From positions 1-64,000 of the forward strand of contig JAKQEA010000072.1 in the NCBI GenBank assembly GCA_029558715.1: a DNA stretch of 64,000 bases, read 5' to 3'. This document shows, one piece after another, positions 44,345-54,271 of the stretch. Within the stretch, counting starts at the first letter, position 1. Each line of letters starts with the position of its first letter. The translations under genes were made by a program, and so were the position numbers. The notes under the pieces were generated by a model. That model had not been told where the DNA came from and ran no database searches. It saw only the letters and a list, made by a program, of their open reading frames with translations. Source of the DNA: Bacteroidota bacterium (GTDB lineage: Bacteria > Bacteroidota > Bacteroidia > Chitinophagales > Chitinophagaceae).

Positions 44345-46825
44345 TCAGGGCCAGTCATCGCCTCGTTGCCCGCCAAATCTTGTTAGTCCGATACGAAACC
44401 CGTTTTGCCATGACTTGCCATTTTGCCAGGATTGTACAAAATCCACCCGGATCTGTTTAAAGATATTATCAAAGCCAATAAACCACTCATAATAGTTTTT
44501 ATCTCCGTTGATGTAAAAACCATTAGCACCTGTTACCAAATAAAAATTGAGCTTCCTGAAAACAGGTATTTTATTTGTCAGAAATCCTTTCAGGTTGTAT
44601 TCCAGGTGTGCCAACGAATAAAACTTATCCGTATTACTATATTGATAAATTGGCAGTAACTGGAAACTATTAAGATATTCTGTTGCCAATGTAGAAATAT
44701 TACCGTTAAAGTGAGTATAGTCCGGCAATTGCACCTTGTCATTATCAATAAAACCTCCCATTCCAACCCGGTAACGAAAAACACCCCGGAGTTTCAGGTT
44801 GATATTATCGGAAACCGCAAACCTCCACTTGCTAAAGTCTGCATCACTACCGAGAAACCCATTAAAACTTCGGATATACTGAAATGAAAACACCGGGTAC
44901 TTTGAACCAATATTAATTTTCCGGTCAGGCAATTCCACATACCTGGCACCAGGTTGCCAGTTTATACCCACCAGTGCATAAAACACTTTGTGTCTTTTTA
45001 TATTTTCTGATACAATTTCGTTAGGATAGTTAGGGGTATAAGTAACATTCTTTCTATCTCTCCAGGTATAATCCGTCCTGTTATCCAATGGTTTCCTGTC
45101 CTGGTATTGAAACCCGGCCACTACTGTAAATCCCTCCCCGATACCTCTTCTTATACTGCCCCTGAGATAAACAGCTTCATAACTCTTGATCCTGTTTTCT
45201 TCACTAAGCAACGAGGATAAAGTATTGCCTCTTTCGCCTATAGGGCTATTATTATTAAACTGGAAAACTCTCTTACCGCCTGAAAGAGCAATGGAAGAAG
45301 CATACTTCTTTCCATAAGTATATCTTACGGTCAGGTGCCCGTTCAAATGTTTATTTACAAATCCATATCGTACATATGGGGTTATTGAAATATTTTTCCT
45401 TGAAAAAGCGGAGCTATCCAGCCTTTTTGACCAGGTAACCGCTGGTGCAATGACCAATCCTTCCGCAGCATTAAAATTTACCTGTTCCAGCAGTGAATTG
45501 AACCGGATCGCTGTTCTTTTTCTTTCTGATTGAAAGGACTGCCCCAATAAAAGTACATTCATAACCGTCACTTTATTGCGGGTTTTACTGAGAGAATCGA
45601 GATAATGGGGATCTTTCTTCGCAATTTCCAGGCTGTCCTTCTTTTTATAATCCTGCACCTCCTCCTCCATTAGCGGAACAGGTCTTGTTTTGTCCCAATA
45701 ATCTGCAGTTTTTTTATTAGCGCTGTCAGTATACTTCAGAATAGTGTTGTTAAAAGTTTTCTTATCAAATTCGGGATCAGTATTAATACCAGAATAAATA
45801 TTCACAAAACTTCCATGAGCATCAAAGCCAAGTATTTTTATCGAAGGATAAATAACCTGGCTGGTAATAAACCAACGATCATTACTGACAGGACGAAACA
45901 ATTGGATTATCCGGAGAGTATCAAGTTGCTCCATCTGGGATTGCCGGGTGAGCAACAGATCGGCAGAATGAATCACCCAGGCATCTTCTACAATACTTAT
46001 ATACCCGCTAAATAGTGGTTCATATTTTCGTTTAGGTATGATTTTAATACGGCTGATTTCCTTTCCATCTTCGTAAAATGTACCTTCCAGCTTATACCGG
46101 TAATAATTCAATGCATTGTCAGAAACAGGAGAAATAAAACCTCTTGGATTCAGATTACTGCCCACCTGAATATTATTATCATACAAAGAAAAAAATCGTG
46201 GGGCTGCCAGTCCAAAACCATCACTCTGCCCGCTTACTTTGGAAGAAATCACTTCTATTTTTTCTTTATCCGGCTTGTCAACATAATAATTGGAAATTGT
46301 TTCAGAGAGATAAATCAACTTCCTTTTACTTGTATCACCATCCTCAAAATCCACTTTTTGCCCCAGTAGTTTCTTTGGATAATCTCTTAACCTCATTTGT
46401 CCTTTTGTATAAACTTCACATTGAAACCTGTCAAGCTGCTGCTGGTGAACCTTTCTTTTTTTAATTGCTTGTCTTATGATCTCATAGGCAGGATCTTCTC
46501 CAGGCCCCAGTACCACCTCACTTAAAGTCATTTCCTGCAATGCCAGTTTGAAATCAAGTTGTATGTCTTCATTCCCAACAGTTATCTTTTTCTCTTCTTT
46601 GGCATAGCCGACATACTGACAAACGATGGTATATTTTCCGGGGGGGAGATCAATCAAATATTTACCCTCGCTATTTGCATTTGTTCCTTTATTTGTTCCC
46701 TTTATATAAATAGAAGCAAAAGGCAATACTTTTCCCTGGGCATCAGTTACTATGCCGGTTATTTTGCCTGCATATGCATGGGAAAGAAACGAGAAAAGGA
46801 TAAAGCCGGGAAGAATGTATCTCAT
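44345..46825 (-). CDS. DUF5686 outer membrane protein with carboxypeptidase-like N-terminal domain
   Basis: The 826-residue product has a signal peptide and a CarboxypepD_reg-like domain (about 20-105; KITGIVTDAQGKVLPFASIYIKG). The DUF5686 region follows, beginning PAYEIIRQAIKKRKVHQQQLDRFQCEVYTKGQ, then a C-terminal beta-barrel ending FIGFDNIFKQIRVDFVQSWQNG...IGLTRFG. The family is confined to Bacteroidota; function unproven (often grouped with surface-assembly proteins). Single gene. Confidence 0.9.
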   Translation of the reverse strand: MRYILPGFILFSFLSHAYAGKITGIVTDAQGKVLPFASIYIKGTNKGTNANSEGKYLIDLPPGKYTIVCQYVGYAKEEKKITVGNEDIQLDFKLALQEMTLSEVVLGPGEDPAYEIIRQAIKKRKVHQQQLDRFQCEVYTKGQMRLRDYPKKLLGQKVDFEDGDTSKRKLIYLSETISNYYVDKPDKEKIEVISSKVSGQSDGFGLAAPRFFSLYDNNIQVGSNLNPRGFISPVSDNALNYYRYKLEGTFYEDGKEISRIKIIPKRKYEPLFSGYISIVEDAWVIHSADLLLTRQSQMEQLDTLRIIQLFRPVSNDRWFITSQVIYPSIKILGFDAHGSFVNIYSGINTDPEFDKKTFNNTILKYTDSANKKTADYWDKTRPVPLMEEEVQDYKKKDSLEIAKKDPHYLDSLSKTRNKVTVMNVLLLGQSFQSERKRTAIRFNSLLEQVNFNAAEGLVIAPAVTWSKRLDSSAFSRKNISITPYVRYGFVNKHLNGHLTVRYTYGKKYASSIALSGGKRVFQFNNNSPIGERGNTLSSLLSEENRIKSYEAVYLRGSIRRGIGEGFTVVAGFQYQDRKPLDNRTDYTWRDRKNVTYTPNYPNEIVSENIKRHKVFYALVGINWQPGARYVELPDRKINIGSKYPVFSFQYIRSFNGFLGSDADFSKWRFAVSDNINLKLRGVFRYRVGMGGFIDNDKVQLPDYTHFNGNISTLATEYLNSFQLLPIYQYSNTDKFYSLAHLEYNLKGFLTNKIPVFRKLNFYLVTGANGFYINGDKNYYEWFIGFDNIFKQIRVDFVQSWQNGKSWQNGFRIGLTRFGGQRGDDWP

Positions 46826-46901
46826 AGTAGTATCAACTACAAGATAGTTTCTCCGGGGTATTTTACCAACCTTTATTTATTTGGTTAGAAAAGTTTTAAC
46901 A

Positions 46902-47258
46902 TCAGTCTTTGGAAGAAGACCGCAAGTAACTGCCGCTCATAGCAGCAAAGCCAGCTACCAGCCCGCCAACGACTCCTGTAACAAGAATCAACAACATATT
47001 ATTTCCACCAAGAGGCAACACTGAAGCAATACGGGCAGACAGGACACCACTATTTTGCATGTCGATCCACCAGGCCAACCCGCCCCATAGTAATAGTAAT
47101 CCAAGAAATCCTGATAAAAAAGCCTTCCCTGCTTTTTGATGAACAAGCAGAGCCACTAATAATGAAGTAATGGCAAATCCCCACCAAAGAGAAAAAGATA
47201 GCAATCCTGATATGAATGCCAATAAAGCTGTGAGTATAATTGCTGTGATGAATTTCAT
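46902..47258 (-). CDS. Small membrane protein of unknown function
   Basis: The 118-residue product has four predicted transmembrane segments (ITAIILTALLAFISGLLSF, FAITSLLVALLV, AFLSGFLGLLLLWGGLAWW, LILVTGVVGGLVAGFAAMSG) and a short polar tail. It follows the penicillin acylase gene by 10 bases and is probably translated from the same message. Resembles small uncharacterised membrane proteins in other Bacteroidota. Confidence 0.75.
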   Translation of the reverse strand: MKFITAIILTALLAFISGLLSFSLWWGFAITSLLVALLVHQKAGKAFLSGFLGLLLLWGGLAWWIDMQNSGVLSARIASVLPLGGNNMLLILVTGVVGGLVAGFAAMSGSYLRSSSKD

Positions 47259-47268
47259 GACGGTATAA

Positions 47269-49713
47269 TTAGTTTCCTTTATTGAATTTCATGATCCATT
47301 TTACATTCTTGTCTGTCTTATCTCCTTCCCGCATAAACCATAATTTGTGATACTGCCCTTCCACCCACTTATCTACATAGTCATCATAAAAACGACTGCC
47401 CGGATTACCACTCTGCCCCCCGGGATACACACCATATGCTTCTGTCTGATTTGTCAGGTGAACGATCATTCTCCAACTGGGGCCATGACTATGTGTAACC
47501 GCATTTATGATATTTCCGTTTCCACCCACATTCAATCCTTTGCGGGCAAAGGCCGGTAAAGCGTCTTTTAATAAATGATAAACTGTTGGGTTCTTAAATT
47601 TAGCCCATTCTAATTTTCCTTCTGCTTCTTTTTTAGCCAGGTCTGCAGTTGCTTTTTGTAAAGCAGTTGTCACCACATCAAATAATGTTTCTTTTTCTGC
47701 AGTATTGATATTATCGATGAATGAAAGAGCAGAATCCTTCTTCAGCAGTTCCATCGTAGTTTGTTCTTCCGGCCATGGAGCCTGCGGTTCCACTTTGGTC
47801 AATTCATCTTTCCATATCCCCATTTCAAGGCTATCCCACCAGCATTGATAGATGGTTTGGCCTTTTGAATCCGGAGAAGCCATCAGGTTCCAATTCCTTA
47901 CAATATCCAAATAACCTTTTGCTTTCGCATCCAGTTTCTCAACCTGCACATACTTCAACAATAATGGCAGAGCATCTTCTGCCAACGTATTAAAGTAATT
48001 ACCATGTAATGTCATCATATCCTTTGGTGTGATACCTGTCATGCCAGACAAATATTTCTCAACGGCAATCCCTCTTGGTGTAATATAGCTACCGGGAATA
48101 AAGTAAGGATAGGTAGAATCAGCCGGCCGCTGATTGGTGCTTTCTAAAAATCCTCTTTCCGGATTTTTTGCATGTGGGTTCTCTGGTTGGGGAATAAACC
48201 CCTGCCACATATAGCTGCTGTCTTCACCCGGCATAACATACAAACCCTGCCTGTCCCAGCGGGCGGGAAATTTGCCCTGCTGCCAGATAGCAATATCTCC
48301 TCCTTTTGAGGCGAAAACAAAATTCTGCCCCGGACACTGAAATGTCTGGATAGCCGAGGCATAATCATCATAGTTTTTAGCCCTGTTAAGTTTATAAAAG
48401 GTCATCCCTTCATTGCTTGGATCATGTGCCACCCACCGAACGGCAAGGTTTCTTTTATTAGATAAATTATTTGAAAAGCTCTCATCAAACATAACAGGTC
48501 CGAATATGGTGTAGGCTACTGTATCTTTTACATCAGCACCACCCTTTACTTTAATAACTTCTTCCTTCAGGATTGTTTTTTCCCAGTACCCGTTGAACCA
48601 ATACTCCTGTTTTGTTTTGTCTTTGAATTTTATCTCATAATAATCCTTTACATCCCGTTGCGCATTGGTTACACCCCAGGCAATACTATCATTAAACCCA
48701 ATGATAATGAATGGAGCTCCGGGTAATGAGACCCCATAAGTATTACTCGTCGGCGTTTGTAATTGCATTTCATACCAAATGGAAGGTAACGACAGTTCAA
48801 GATGCGGATCGTTACAGAGTATCGGCGCACCGCTTTGTGTTTTGCTACCGGCCACCACCCAGTTATTACTACCGTTATTGATATCCGGTTTTGAAATTTC
48901 TTTTGCTGTGACCGTGTCTCTCTTCCCGAAGTATAATGAATCAGCTGAAAGTGGCTGAATCGGAACAATACCGGGTTTTTCAAAAACAGTTCCCCGCGGG
49001 ACGATCGGCACCAGCGAATCATGAACCTGCGGATATAGTTTCTTTAATTCATCCGGCAAAAAAATTGCCTTAGCATTTGTATTGGCAAGGTCATTTTCCG
49101 TTCCTGATGACAGCATTTTCGCCATCATCTTTAACAATAATGCCGTCCTGAGGTTGCTCCATTTTTCAGGTTTGAAATTGAGCAGCTTGTATTCAACAGG
49201 TAATTCCGACTCTTTTAAATTGCCGATGTATGCATTGATACCATTAGTATAAGCGTCAAAAAGTTTTTTTGATGCCTGGTCTTTTTCAATTTCCTTCATT
49301 GCATTTTCTGCTGCAAATACCATCCCCAATCTTCGCTGCTCCTTGTCGTAATCAACTGCCTTTGGCCCTGCTATCTCGCTGGCACGGCCCGCAGCAGCCT
49401 TGGTTTGCAGGTCTATCTGGAAAAGACGGAATTTTGCATGCAGGTATCCCTGGATAAAATATAGGTCTTCTTCATTTTCTGCAAAGACATGCGGTACCAG
49501 TCTTTCATCAAAATATACTTCTGCCTTTCCTTTCAAATCAGGGAAACTGAGTTGCGCATCAAAATCCTGGTTGGAAGGCTCGGCATTTTGCCAGAACCCA
49601 TGCTGCGGGCTTAAAAACTTTCCCATGGGCGGGATAGCTCCCCATTGTTTGTTCAAAGCAAAAATTAACCCGGCAGAAACGACTGCTGAAACAGCAAAAG
49701 GTACAATACGCAT
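47269..49713 (-). CDS. Penicillin acylase-family N-terminal nucleophile hydrolase
   Basis: From ATG 49713 (MRIVPFAVSAVVSAGLIF) the product has about 814 residues; a longer frame to 49821 lacks a signal peptide at its start. The N-terminal signal is followed by the alpha region with VPHVFAENEEDLYFIQGYLHAKFRLFQIDL. The autocatalytic cleavage and nucleophile serine lie in NNGSNNWVVAGSKTQSGAPI, followed by CNDPHLELSLPSIWYEM. The family cleaves amide bonds of beta-lactams or acyl-homoserine lactones after self-processing in the periplasm. Substrate unknown. Confidence 0.93.
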   Translation of the reverse strand: MRIVPFAVSAVVSAGLIFALNKQWGAIPPMGKFLSPQHGFWQNAEPSNQDFDAQLSFPDLKGKAEVYFDERLVPHVFAENEEDLYFIQGYLHAKFRLFQIDLQTKAAAGRASEIAGPKAVDYDKEQRRLGMVFAAENAMKEIEKDQASKKLFDAYTNGINAYIGNLKESELPVEYKLLNFKPEKWSNLRTALLLKMMAKMLSSGTENDLANTNAKAIFLPDELKKLYPQVHDSLVPIVPRGTVFEKPGIVPIQPLSADSLYFGKRDTVTAKEISKPDINNGSNNWVVAGSKTQSGAPILCNDPHLELSLPSIWYEMQLQTPTSNTYGVSLPGAPFIIIGFNDSIAWGVTNAQRDVKDYYEIKFKDKTKQEYWFNGYWEKTILKEEVIKVKGGADVKDTVAYTIFGPVMFDESFSNNLSNKRNLAVRWVAHDPSNEGMTFYKLNRAKNYDDYASAIQTFQCPGQNFVFASKGGDIAIWQQGKFPARWDRQGLYVMPGEDSSYMWQGFIPQPENPHAKNPERGFLESTNQRPADSTYPYFIPGSYITPRGIAVEKYLSGMTGITPKDMMTLHGNYFNTLAEDALPLLLKYVQVEKLDAKAKGYLDIVRNWNLMASPDSKGQTIYQCWWDSLEMGIWKDELTKVEPQAPWPEEQTTMELLKKDSALSFIDNINTAEKETLFDVVTTALQKATADLAKKEAEGKLEWAKFKNPTVYHLLKDALPAFARKGLNVGGNGNIINAVTHSHGPSWRMIVHLTNQTEAYGVYPGGQSGNPGSRFYDDYVDKWVEGQYHKLWFMREGDKTDKNVKWIMKFNKGN

Positions 49714-49823
49714 AGGCAAGAAAATGAATTCGAAAGATAAGGATAAATGTAACAGTTTTTTTTTCAAATCATTAACTGTCATTTTCTTTTTCCCTAATTT
49801 CAACTTCTCTAAAAAGTACAACT

Positions 49824-50384
49824 ATGGCAGTATTAATTGTAGTCGGTATTCTTGTCCTGCTTGTTATCTGGATTATCGGCCTTTATAACGGGCTGGTCAG
49901 GCTTCGTAACCGTCGTCAGAATGCTTTTGCAGATATTGATGTGCAGCTCCGTCAGCGACATGACCTGGTTCCTCAATTAGTCGAAACAGTAAAAGGATAT
50001 GCCACTCATGAAAGAGAGTTGCTTACTAAAATAACTGAAGCAAGGTCAGCTGCTATGAGCGCCACCACTATTGATGGAAAGATTGTGGCTGAACAGCAAC
50101 TCAGCAATGCACTAGCCGGATTGAAAGTGCAGGTGGAAGCTTACCCGGATCTGAAAGCGAATCAAAACTTTTTGCAATTACAGGAAGAACTAAGTGATAT
50201 AGAAAATAAACTGGCTGCCAGTCGGCGCTTCTTCAATGGTGCCACTACTGAATACAACAACGCAGTAGAATCATTCCCCAGCAACCTGATCGCAAAAAAC
50301 TTTGGCTTCAACCGGGAGATCATGTTCGACCTGGGTACTGATAACCGTAAACAAATGGAAGAACCTCCGAAAATTCAATTCTGA
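49824..50384 (+). CDS. LemA-family membrane protein
   Basis: The 186-residue product has one N-terminal membrane helix (MAVLIVVGILVLLVIWIIGLYNGLV) then the LemA coiled domain with RRQNAFADIDVQLRQRHDLVPQLVETVKGYATHE and FFNGATTEYNNAVESFPSN. Role unclear, but in Bacteroidota and others it is commonly paired with an M48/HtpX peptidase, as in this two-gene unit (27 bases apart). Confidence 0.95.
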   Translation: MAVLIVVGILVLLVIWIIGLYNGLVRLRNRRQNAFADIDVQLRQRHDLVPQLVETVKGYATHERELLTKITEARSAAMSATTIDGKIVAEQQLSNALAGLKVQVEAYPDLKANQNFLQLQEELSDIENKLAASRRFFNGATTEYNNAVESFPSNLIAKNFGFNREIMFDLGTDNRKQMEEPPKIQF

Positions 50385-50411
50385 TCTCAATCATGTAAGA
50401 GAACTTAACCG

Positions 50412-51347
50412 ATGCAGTACGTTGGATTAGACAGGCAGATTCGTAAAAATAATTTCAATTCAACCTTGTTATTGATCGCATTCCCGGCACTATTGCTGGG
50501 AATGCTTTATGCTATACTTTTTTTTACCAGCGATGAGCATGGCGAAGACCCCAATGTTCTTTTCCTGCAAACCATGCCCATAGTGGCTGCCGCAACCGGC
50601 ATCTGGTTTCTTATTGCATGGGCCGGGCATGCAGCTTTTATCAGAATGGCGACAGGCAGCAAACCATTGGAAAGGACACAAAACAAAAGGGTGTACAACC
50701 TTGTAGAGAATCTCTGCATATCGCAGGGAATGCAAACACCAAAAATTTATGTGATAGAGGATGATTCGCTCAATGCATTTGCCAGCGGCATCGACAAAAA
50801 AAGTTATGCTGTTTCCTTATCAAGAGGCATCATTAATAAACTGGATGATGAGGAACTGGAAGGAGTAATTGCCCATGAACTGACGCATATTAAAAACCGT
50901 GATGTAAGAGTGCTTATTATCTCCATCATATTTGTTGGCATTTTTGCTTTCCTTGCTGAACTGGCCTTTCGCAGCCTTCGTTTTGCAGGTTCAGGCAAAA
51001 AAAGCAAAGACAGCAAGGGAAGCGGGGCCATCATCCTGATCGCCATTGTTGTAACAGCTGTTGCCTATTTTATTTCCATCCTGCTGCGGTTTGGCATCAG
51101 TCGCAAAAGAGAGTATTTAGCTGATGCCGGAGCTGCTGATATGACGAAAAAGCCTTACGCTTTGGCCAATGCACTTCGCAAAGTTTCAAACGATCCTGCT
51201 ATTGAAGCGGTGGAAAGCCGTGATGTGGCCCAGTTATTTTTTGACAATCCCAAACCTTCTACTCACAAGTCAGCTTCATGGGATAATATATTTGCTACCC
51301 ATCCACCGGTTGAAAAGAGAATTGAATTGCTGGAGCAGTTTGTGTGA
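50412..51347 (+). CDS. M48-family membrane metallopeptidase (HtpX-like)
   Basis: The 311-residue product has two N-terminal transmembrane helices (near residues 15-40 and 50-75), a zinc site HELTH near residue 155 (GVIAHELTHIKNRDVRV), two further spans, and REYLADAGAADM carrying the third ligand. HtpX proteins degrade damaged membrane proteins under stress. The pairing with LemA suggests joint membrane quality control. The stop is immediately followed by agtc/tag-type repeats of the next island. Confidence 0.94.
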   Translation: MQYVGLDRQIRKNNFNSTLLLIAFPALLLGMLYAILFFTSDEHGEDPNVLFLQTMPIVAAATGIWFLIAWAGHAAFIRMATGSKPLERTQNKRVYNLVENLCISQGMQTPKIYVIEDDSLNAFASGIDKKSYAVSLSRGIINKLDDEELEGVIAHELTHIKNRDVRVLIISIIFVGIFAFLAELAFRSLRFAGSGKKSKDSKGSGAIILIAIVVTAVAYFISILLRFGISRKREYLADAGAADMTKKPYALANALRKVSNDPAIEAVESRDVAQLFFDNPKPSTHKSASWDNIFATHPPVEKRIELLEQFV

Positions 51348-51351
51348 GGAC

Positions 51352-51815
51352 AAGTCTCTAGTCTTTAGTAATTAGTCTATAGTCGTTAGTCAGCGGAACT
51401 TGTCTGGATTGTTTATCATGTAAAGTATAAGCTTTGCTATTTCGTCATTTTTAGCAGTTAGTTCGAGATGTTTTTCTGAATCAATATACCCACGGCTAAT
51501 GAGAAATCGAGCCAAACCTGTGTTTCTGCGTTTTCGGTTTCAGCATCGTTTAGTTTGTAAATAAAATAATCTTTGTAACGCCTGCGCTTATAAGCCTCTA
51601 CAAAATTGGCACAGACAGATCTTGAGGATCTTCTGACCTGGTCGGTAAGGCTATATTTTTCTTCAGAAGGAAATTTCTTTGTCAATTTATAGACCTCCAT
51701 TGCAAGATCAAAAGCTTTTTGATAAGCAATCAGCTTCCTGTAATCTCCCATAATTTTTTCGCTGAATATAAAATAATACTTTGAAAACTGGCTAACGAAT
51801 AAAGACTATCGACTC
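51352..51815. repeat. Inverted short-unit repeats bounding the second four-helix-bundle gene
   Basis: On the left (51352-51395) the unit is repeated as agtctctagt, ctttagtaattagtctatagtc, gttagtcag. On the right (about 51790-51825), read on the other strand, comes gtcgggagtcgatagtcttta then ttcgttagccag. The closest match is tatagtcgttagtcag against tattcgttagccag. Each copy starts right after the stop codon of the neighbouring gene (the M48 peptidase and pcm), mirroring the arrangement at 19541-20086. Confidence 0.5.
51390..51751 (-). pseudogene. Four-helix-bundle (S23/IVP) protein gene with one-base deletion
   Basis: The open frame 51751-51458 gives 97 residues (MGDYRKLIAYQKAFDLAMEV...QVWLDFSLAVG) and then stops early. 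Family members continue with a CGYI motif and a final helix. Inserting one T after the GCC of FSLA restores LACGYIDSEKHLEL, and the frame then runs on through AKNDEIAKLILYMINNPDKF to a TGA at 51390-51392, a normal-length protein of about 120 residues. The gene is therefore a frameshifted copy, or the T is missing in the assembly. It shares the family, but not close sequence, with the gene at 19571-19930. Confidence 0.8.
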
Positions 51816-51827
51816 CCGACTTTTCCC

Positions 51828-52484
51828 TCAACTCTCCTTCCCTCCCAGCATTGGCACAAAAGAAAAACGATCAAACACTTCTTCTTTCAATACGCCATTT
51901 TCCAGTTTAGTGATGCGTTTCATTTGCTGTACATCACCGGCTCCTACGGGTATCACCATCATTCCGCCAATTTTTAACTGATCAATCGGCTTTTGCGGAA
52001 TATCTGGTGCGGCTGCGGTGATGATCACTTTATCAAAAGGAGCATAGGTGGGCAGGCCCTCATAGCCATCACCATAAAAGAATTTTATGGTTGGATATTT
52101 TTTAAGCAACTCAAACTTTTTATTTGCTTCAAATAAATTTTTCTGTCTCTCGATAGTATATACCTGTACGCCCATTTCTGCCAGCACCACTGCCTGGTAA
52201 GCACTTCCGGTGCCAATCTCCAGTACTTTCTCAAACCTTTTTATCTCCAGCAACTGGCTTTGGTAGGCTACTGTATATGGCTGGGAAATGGTTTGCCCTT
52301 CTCCGATTGGGAATGCCCTGTCCTCGTAAGCCACTTCATCAAAAGCAGAATCCAAAAAAAAATGACGGGGAACTTCCAGGATGGCATCCAGTACCCGTTC
52401 ATCTGTTATTCCTTTTGCCTGAATGCCCTGCACTAATTTCTTGCGAAGGCCTTTATGCCGGTAAGTATCTTCTGTTGGTCTCAT
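51828..52484 (-). CDS. pcm: Protein-L-isoaspartate O-methyltransferase
   Basis: It repairs isoaspartyl damage in proteins using SAM. The 218-residue product has RHFFLDSAFDEVAYEDRAFPIGEGQTISQPY, the PCMT opening, and the SAM motif VLEIGTGSAYQAVVLAEMG near residue 82 (commonly GTGSGYQ, here A). Then come YTIERQKNLF, KVIITAAAPDIP and IPVGAG at the usual places. Length is normal. Confidence 0.94.
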   Translation of the reverse strand: MRPTEDTYRHKGLRKKLVQGIQAKGITDERVLDAILEVPRHFFLDSAFDEVAYEDRAFPIGEGQTISQPYTVAYQSQLLEIKRFEKVLEIGTGSAYQAVVLAEMGVQVYTIERQKNLFEANKKFELLKKYPTIKFFYGDGYEGLPTYAPFDKVIITAAAPDIPQKPIDQLKIGGMMVIPVGAGDVQQMKRITKLENGVLKEEVFDRFSFVPMLGGKES

Positions 52485-52500
52485 AAGCTTAACAAAAATA

Positions 52501-52528
52501 AAAAAGCAGCATCGTAAAAATGCCGCTT
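52501..52528 (-). terminator. Terminator of the phospho-sugar mutase gene
   Basis: AAGCAGCAT (52504-52512) pairs with ATGCCGCTT (52520-52528) with one mismatch and a 7-base loop; on the minus strand the stem ends in a T run. It lies 22 bases beyond the stop at 52550. Confidence 0.72.
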
Positions 52529-52549
52529 GAATTCATATTCCCAAAGTAA

Positions 52550-54271
52550 TTACAACTTCATATCCGCAATCACTGCCTTTATCTTTTCATCCATCTCTTT
52601 ATTTACTTTGTCAAAATCTTCAGCTTTACTCAATTTAGTATTGACGCTAAAGTAAAATTTAATTTTAGGTTCTGTCCCACTGGGTCTTGCCGAAATACTG
52701 CTGCCATCTGCTAAAATGAATTGCAACACATTTGATTTTGGCAATTCAATCTTCCATTCCTCCCCTGTCTGCGGATTTGTTCCTTTCTGCAGTTCATAAT
52801 CCAGTAACTGTACGACAGCTGATCCATTGATGGTTTTCGGGGGATTATTACGGTAACTTTCCATCATGGCAGCTATCTGTTGCTGGCCATCCATTCCTTT
52901 TTTGGTAATAGAGATCAGGTGTTCTTTATACAAACCGTACTGTACATACAGGTCAATCATTTTTTCATACAGGCTGCGGCCTTTTTCTTTTTCGTAGGCC
53001 GCCATTTCGCAAAGCAGGGCTACAGCGCTGACTCCATCCTTATCTCTTATCTTATCACCGATCATAAGGCCAAAGCTTTCTTCCCCGCCAATCACATAAT
53101 TTTCCTTTCCTTCTTTTTCACGGATCATGGCAGCTATCCATTTAAAACCTGTTAGTACACGGTAACAAGCCACCCCATTTCCTTTTGCCAGTGCATCGAT
53201 CATAGGAGTGGTAACGATAGTTGTTATTACCATATCGTTCGGTTTTGCCACACCCTTTGCCTTCCTTGCTTCCATTAAATAATTAAAAGCGAGTACAGCA
53301 GTCTGGTTACCGTTCATGAGTACCCATTTGCCTTTACTATCTTTTACTCCTATAGCCAAGCGGTCTGCATCCGGGTCGGTACCACAAAGAATATCTGCAT
53401 CCAGTTGCTCTGCCAGCTTTAATCCATAACTCATGGCTTCACTTTCTTCGGGGTTAGGGTAAGCAACAGTTGGAAAATTTCCGTCGGGTTCGCTCTGCTC
53501 TTTTACGATATGTACATTATCAAATCCGAATTTTTTCAATACCTGTGGCAGTAAGGTGATTCCCGTTCCATGTATTGGTGTGTAAACGATCTTCAGATCC
53601 TTATGCTTCGCAATGACTTCGGGATACACACTCAACTCCTTCACCATCTCCATATATTGCTCATCCATTTCCTTACCGATGATAGTTATGCTACTTTCCC
53701 CGCCAGACCATTTTACATCATCCACAGAAACGATCTTATCTACTTCTTTGATCACATTCTTATCATGCGGAGGCACCAATTGTGAGCCATCATCCCAGTA
53801 AGCTTTGTAGCCATTATATTCCTTTGGGTTATGTGATGCCGTACATACCACACCGCCCTGGCATTTCAATGTGCGGATAGCATAAGATAATTCCGGGGTA
53901 GGCCGCAATGCTTCAAACAAATAAACTTTGATGCCATTCGCTGCAAATACATTCGCTGTAGTTTCAGCAAAAAAACGACTGTTGTTACGACTATCATGTG
54001 CAATAGCCACACTAACCCCCGCAGGAAAACATTGTTTCAGGTAATTGGCATAGCCCTGGGTAGCCATACCTACTGTATATTTATTCATCCGGTTGGTGCC
54101 TACTCCCATCAGTCCGCGGAGACCACCAGTACCAAACTCCAGGTTCCGGTAGAAAGCATCGGCTAACTCGGATGGGTTTTCTTTTTGCAATTTTTTGATC
54201 TCGTCTTTAGTTGCTGCATCAAAATTTCCATTCAGCCAGGTATCAATCTTTGCTTGTATTGCGGCATCCAT
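52550..54271 (-). CDS. Phospho-sugar mutase (phosphoglucomutase/phosphomannomutase family)
   Basis: It interconverts hexose 1- and 6-phosphates. The 573-residue product has the phosphoserine loop VVCTASHNPKEYNGYKAYW near residue 142, the metal-binding GTDPDADRLAIGVKD near 305, the sugar-binding GGEESFGLMIGDKIRDKDG near 405 and the phosphate-binding RPSGTEPKIKFYF near 525. The N-terminal segment FGTGGLRGLMGVGTNRMN is typical of the PGM2-like branch. Its own terminator. Confidence 0.95.
   Translation of the reverse strand: MDAAIQAKIDTWLNGNFDAATKDEIKKLQKENPSELADAFYRNLEFGTGGLRGLMGVGTNRMNKYTVGMATQGYANYLKQCFPAGVSVAIAHDSRNNSRFFAETTANVFAANGIKVYLFEALRPTPELSYAIRTLKCQGGVVCTASHNPKEYNGYKAYWDDGSQLVPPHDKNVIKEVDKIVSVDDVKWSGGESSITIIGKEMDEQYMEMVKELSVYPEVIAKHKDLKIVYTPIHGTGITLLPQVLKKFGFDNVHIVKEQSEPDGNFPTVAYPNPEESEAMSYGLKLAEQLDADILCGTDPDADRLAIGVKDSKGKWVLMNGNQTAVLAFNYLMEARKAKGVAKPNDMVITTIVTTPMIDALAKGNGVACYRVLTGFKWIAAMIREKEGKENYVIGGEESFGLMIGDKIRDKDGVSAVALLCEMAAYEKEKGRSLYEKMIDLYVQYGLYKEHLISITKKGMDGQQQIAAMMESYRNNPPKTINGSAVVQLLDYELQKGTNPQTGEEWKIELPKSNVLQFILADGSSISARPSGTEPKIKFYFSVNTKLSKAEDFDKVNKEMDEKIKAVIADMKL

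Noticed and set aside
51390-51751. Programmed frameshifting in the second four-helix-bundle gene
   Set aside because: There is no slippery run, stop-codon pause or SD-like stimulator at the shift point; a simple one-base deletion fits.
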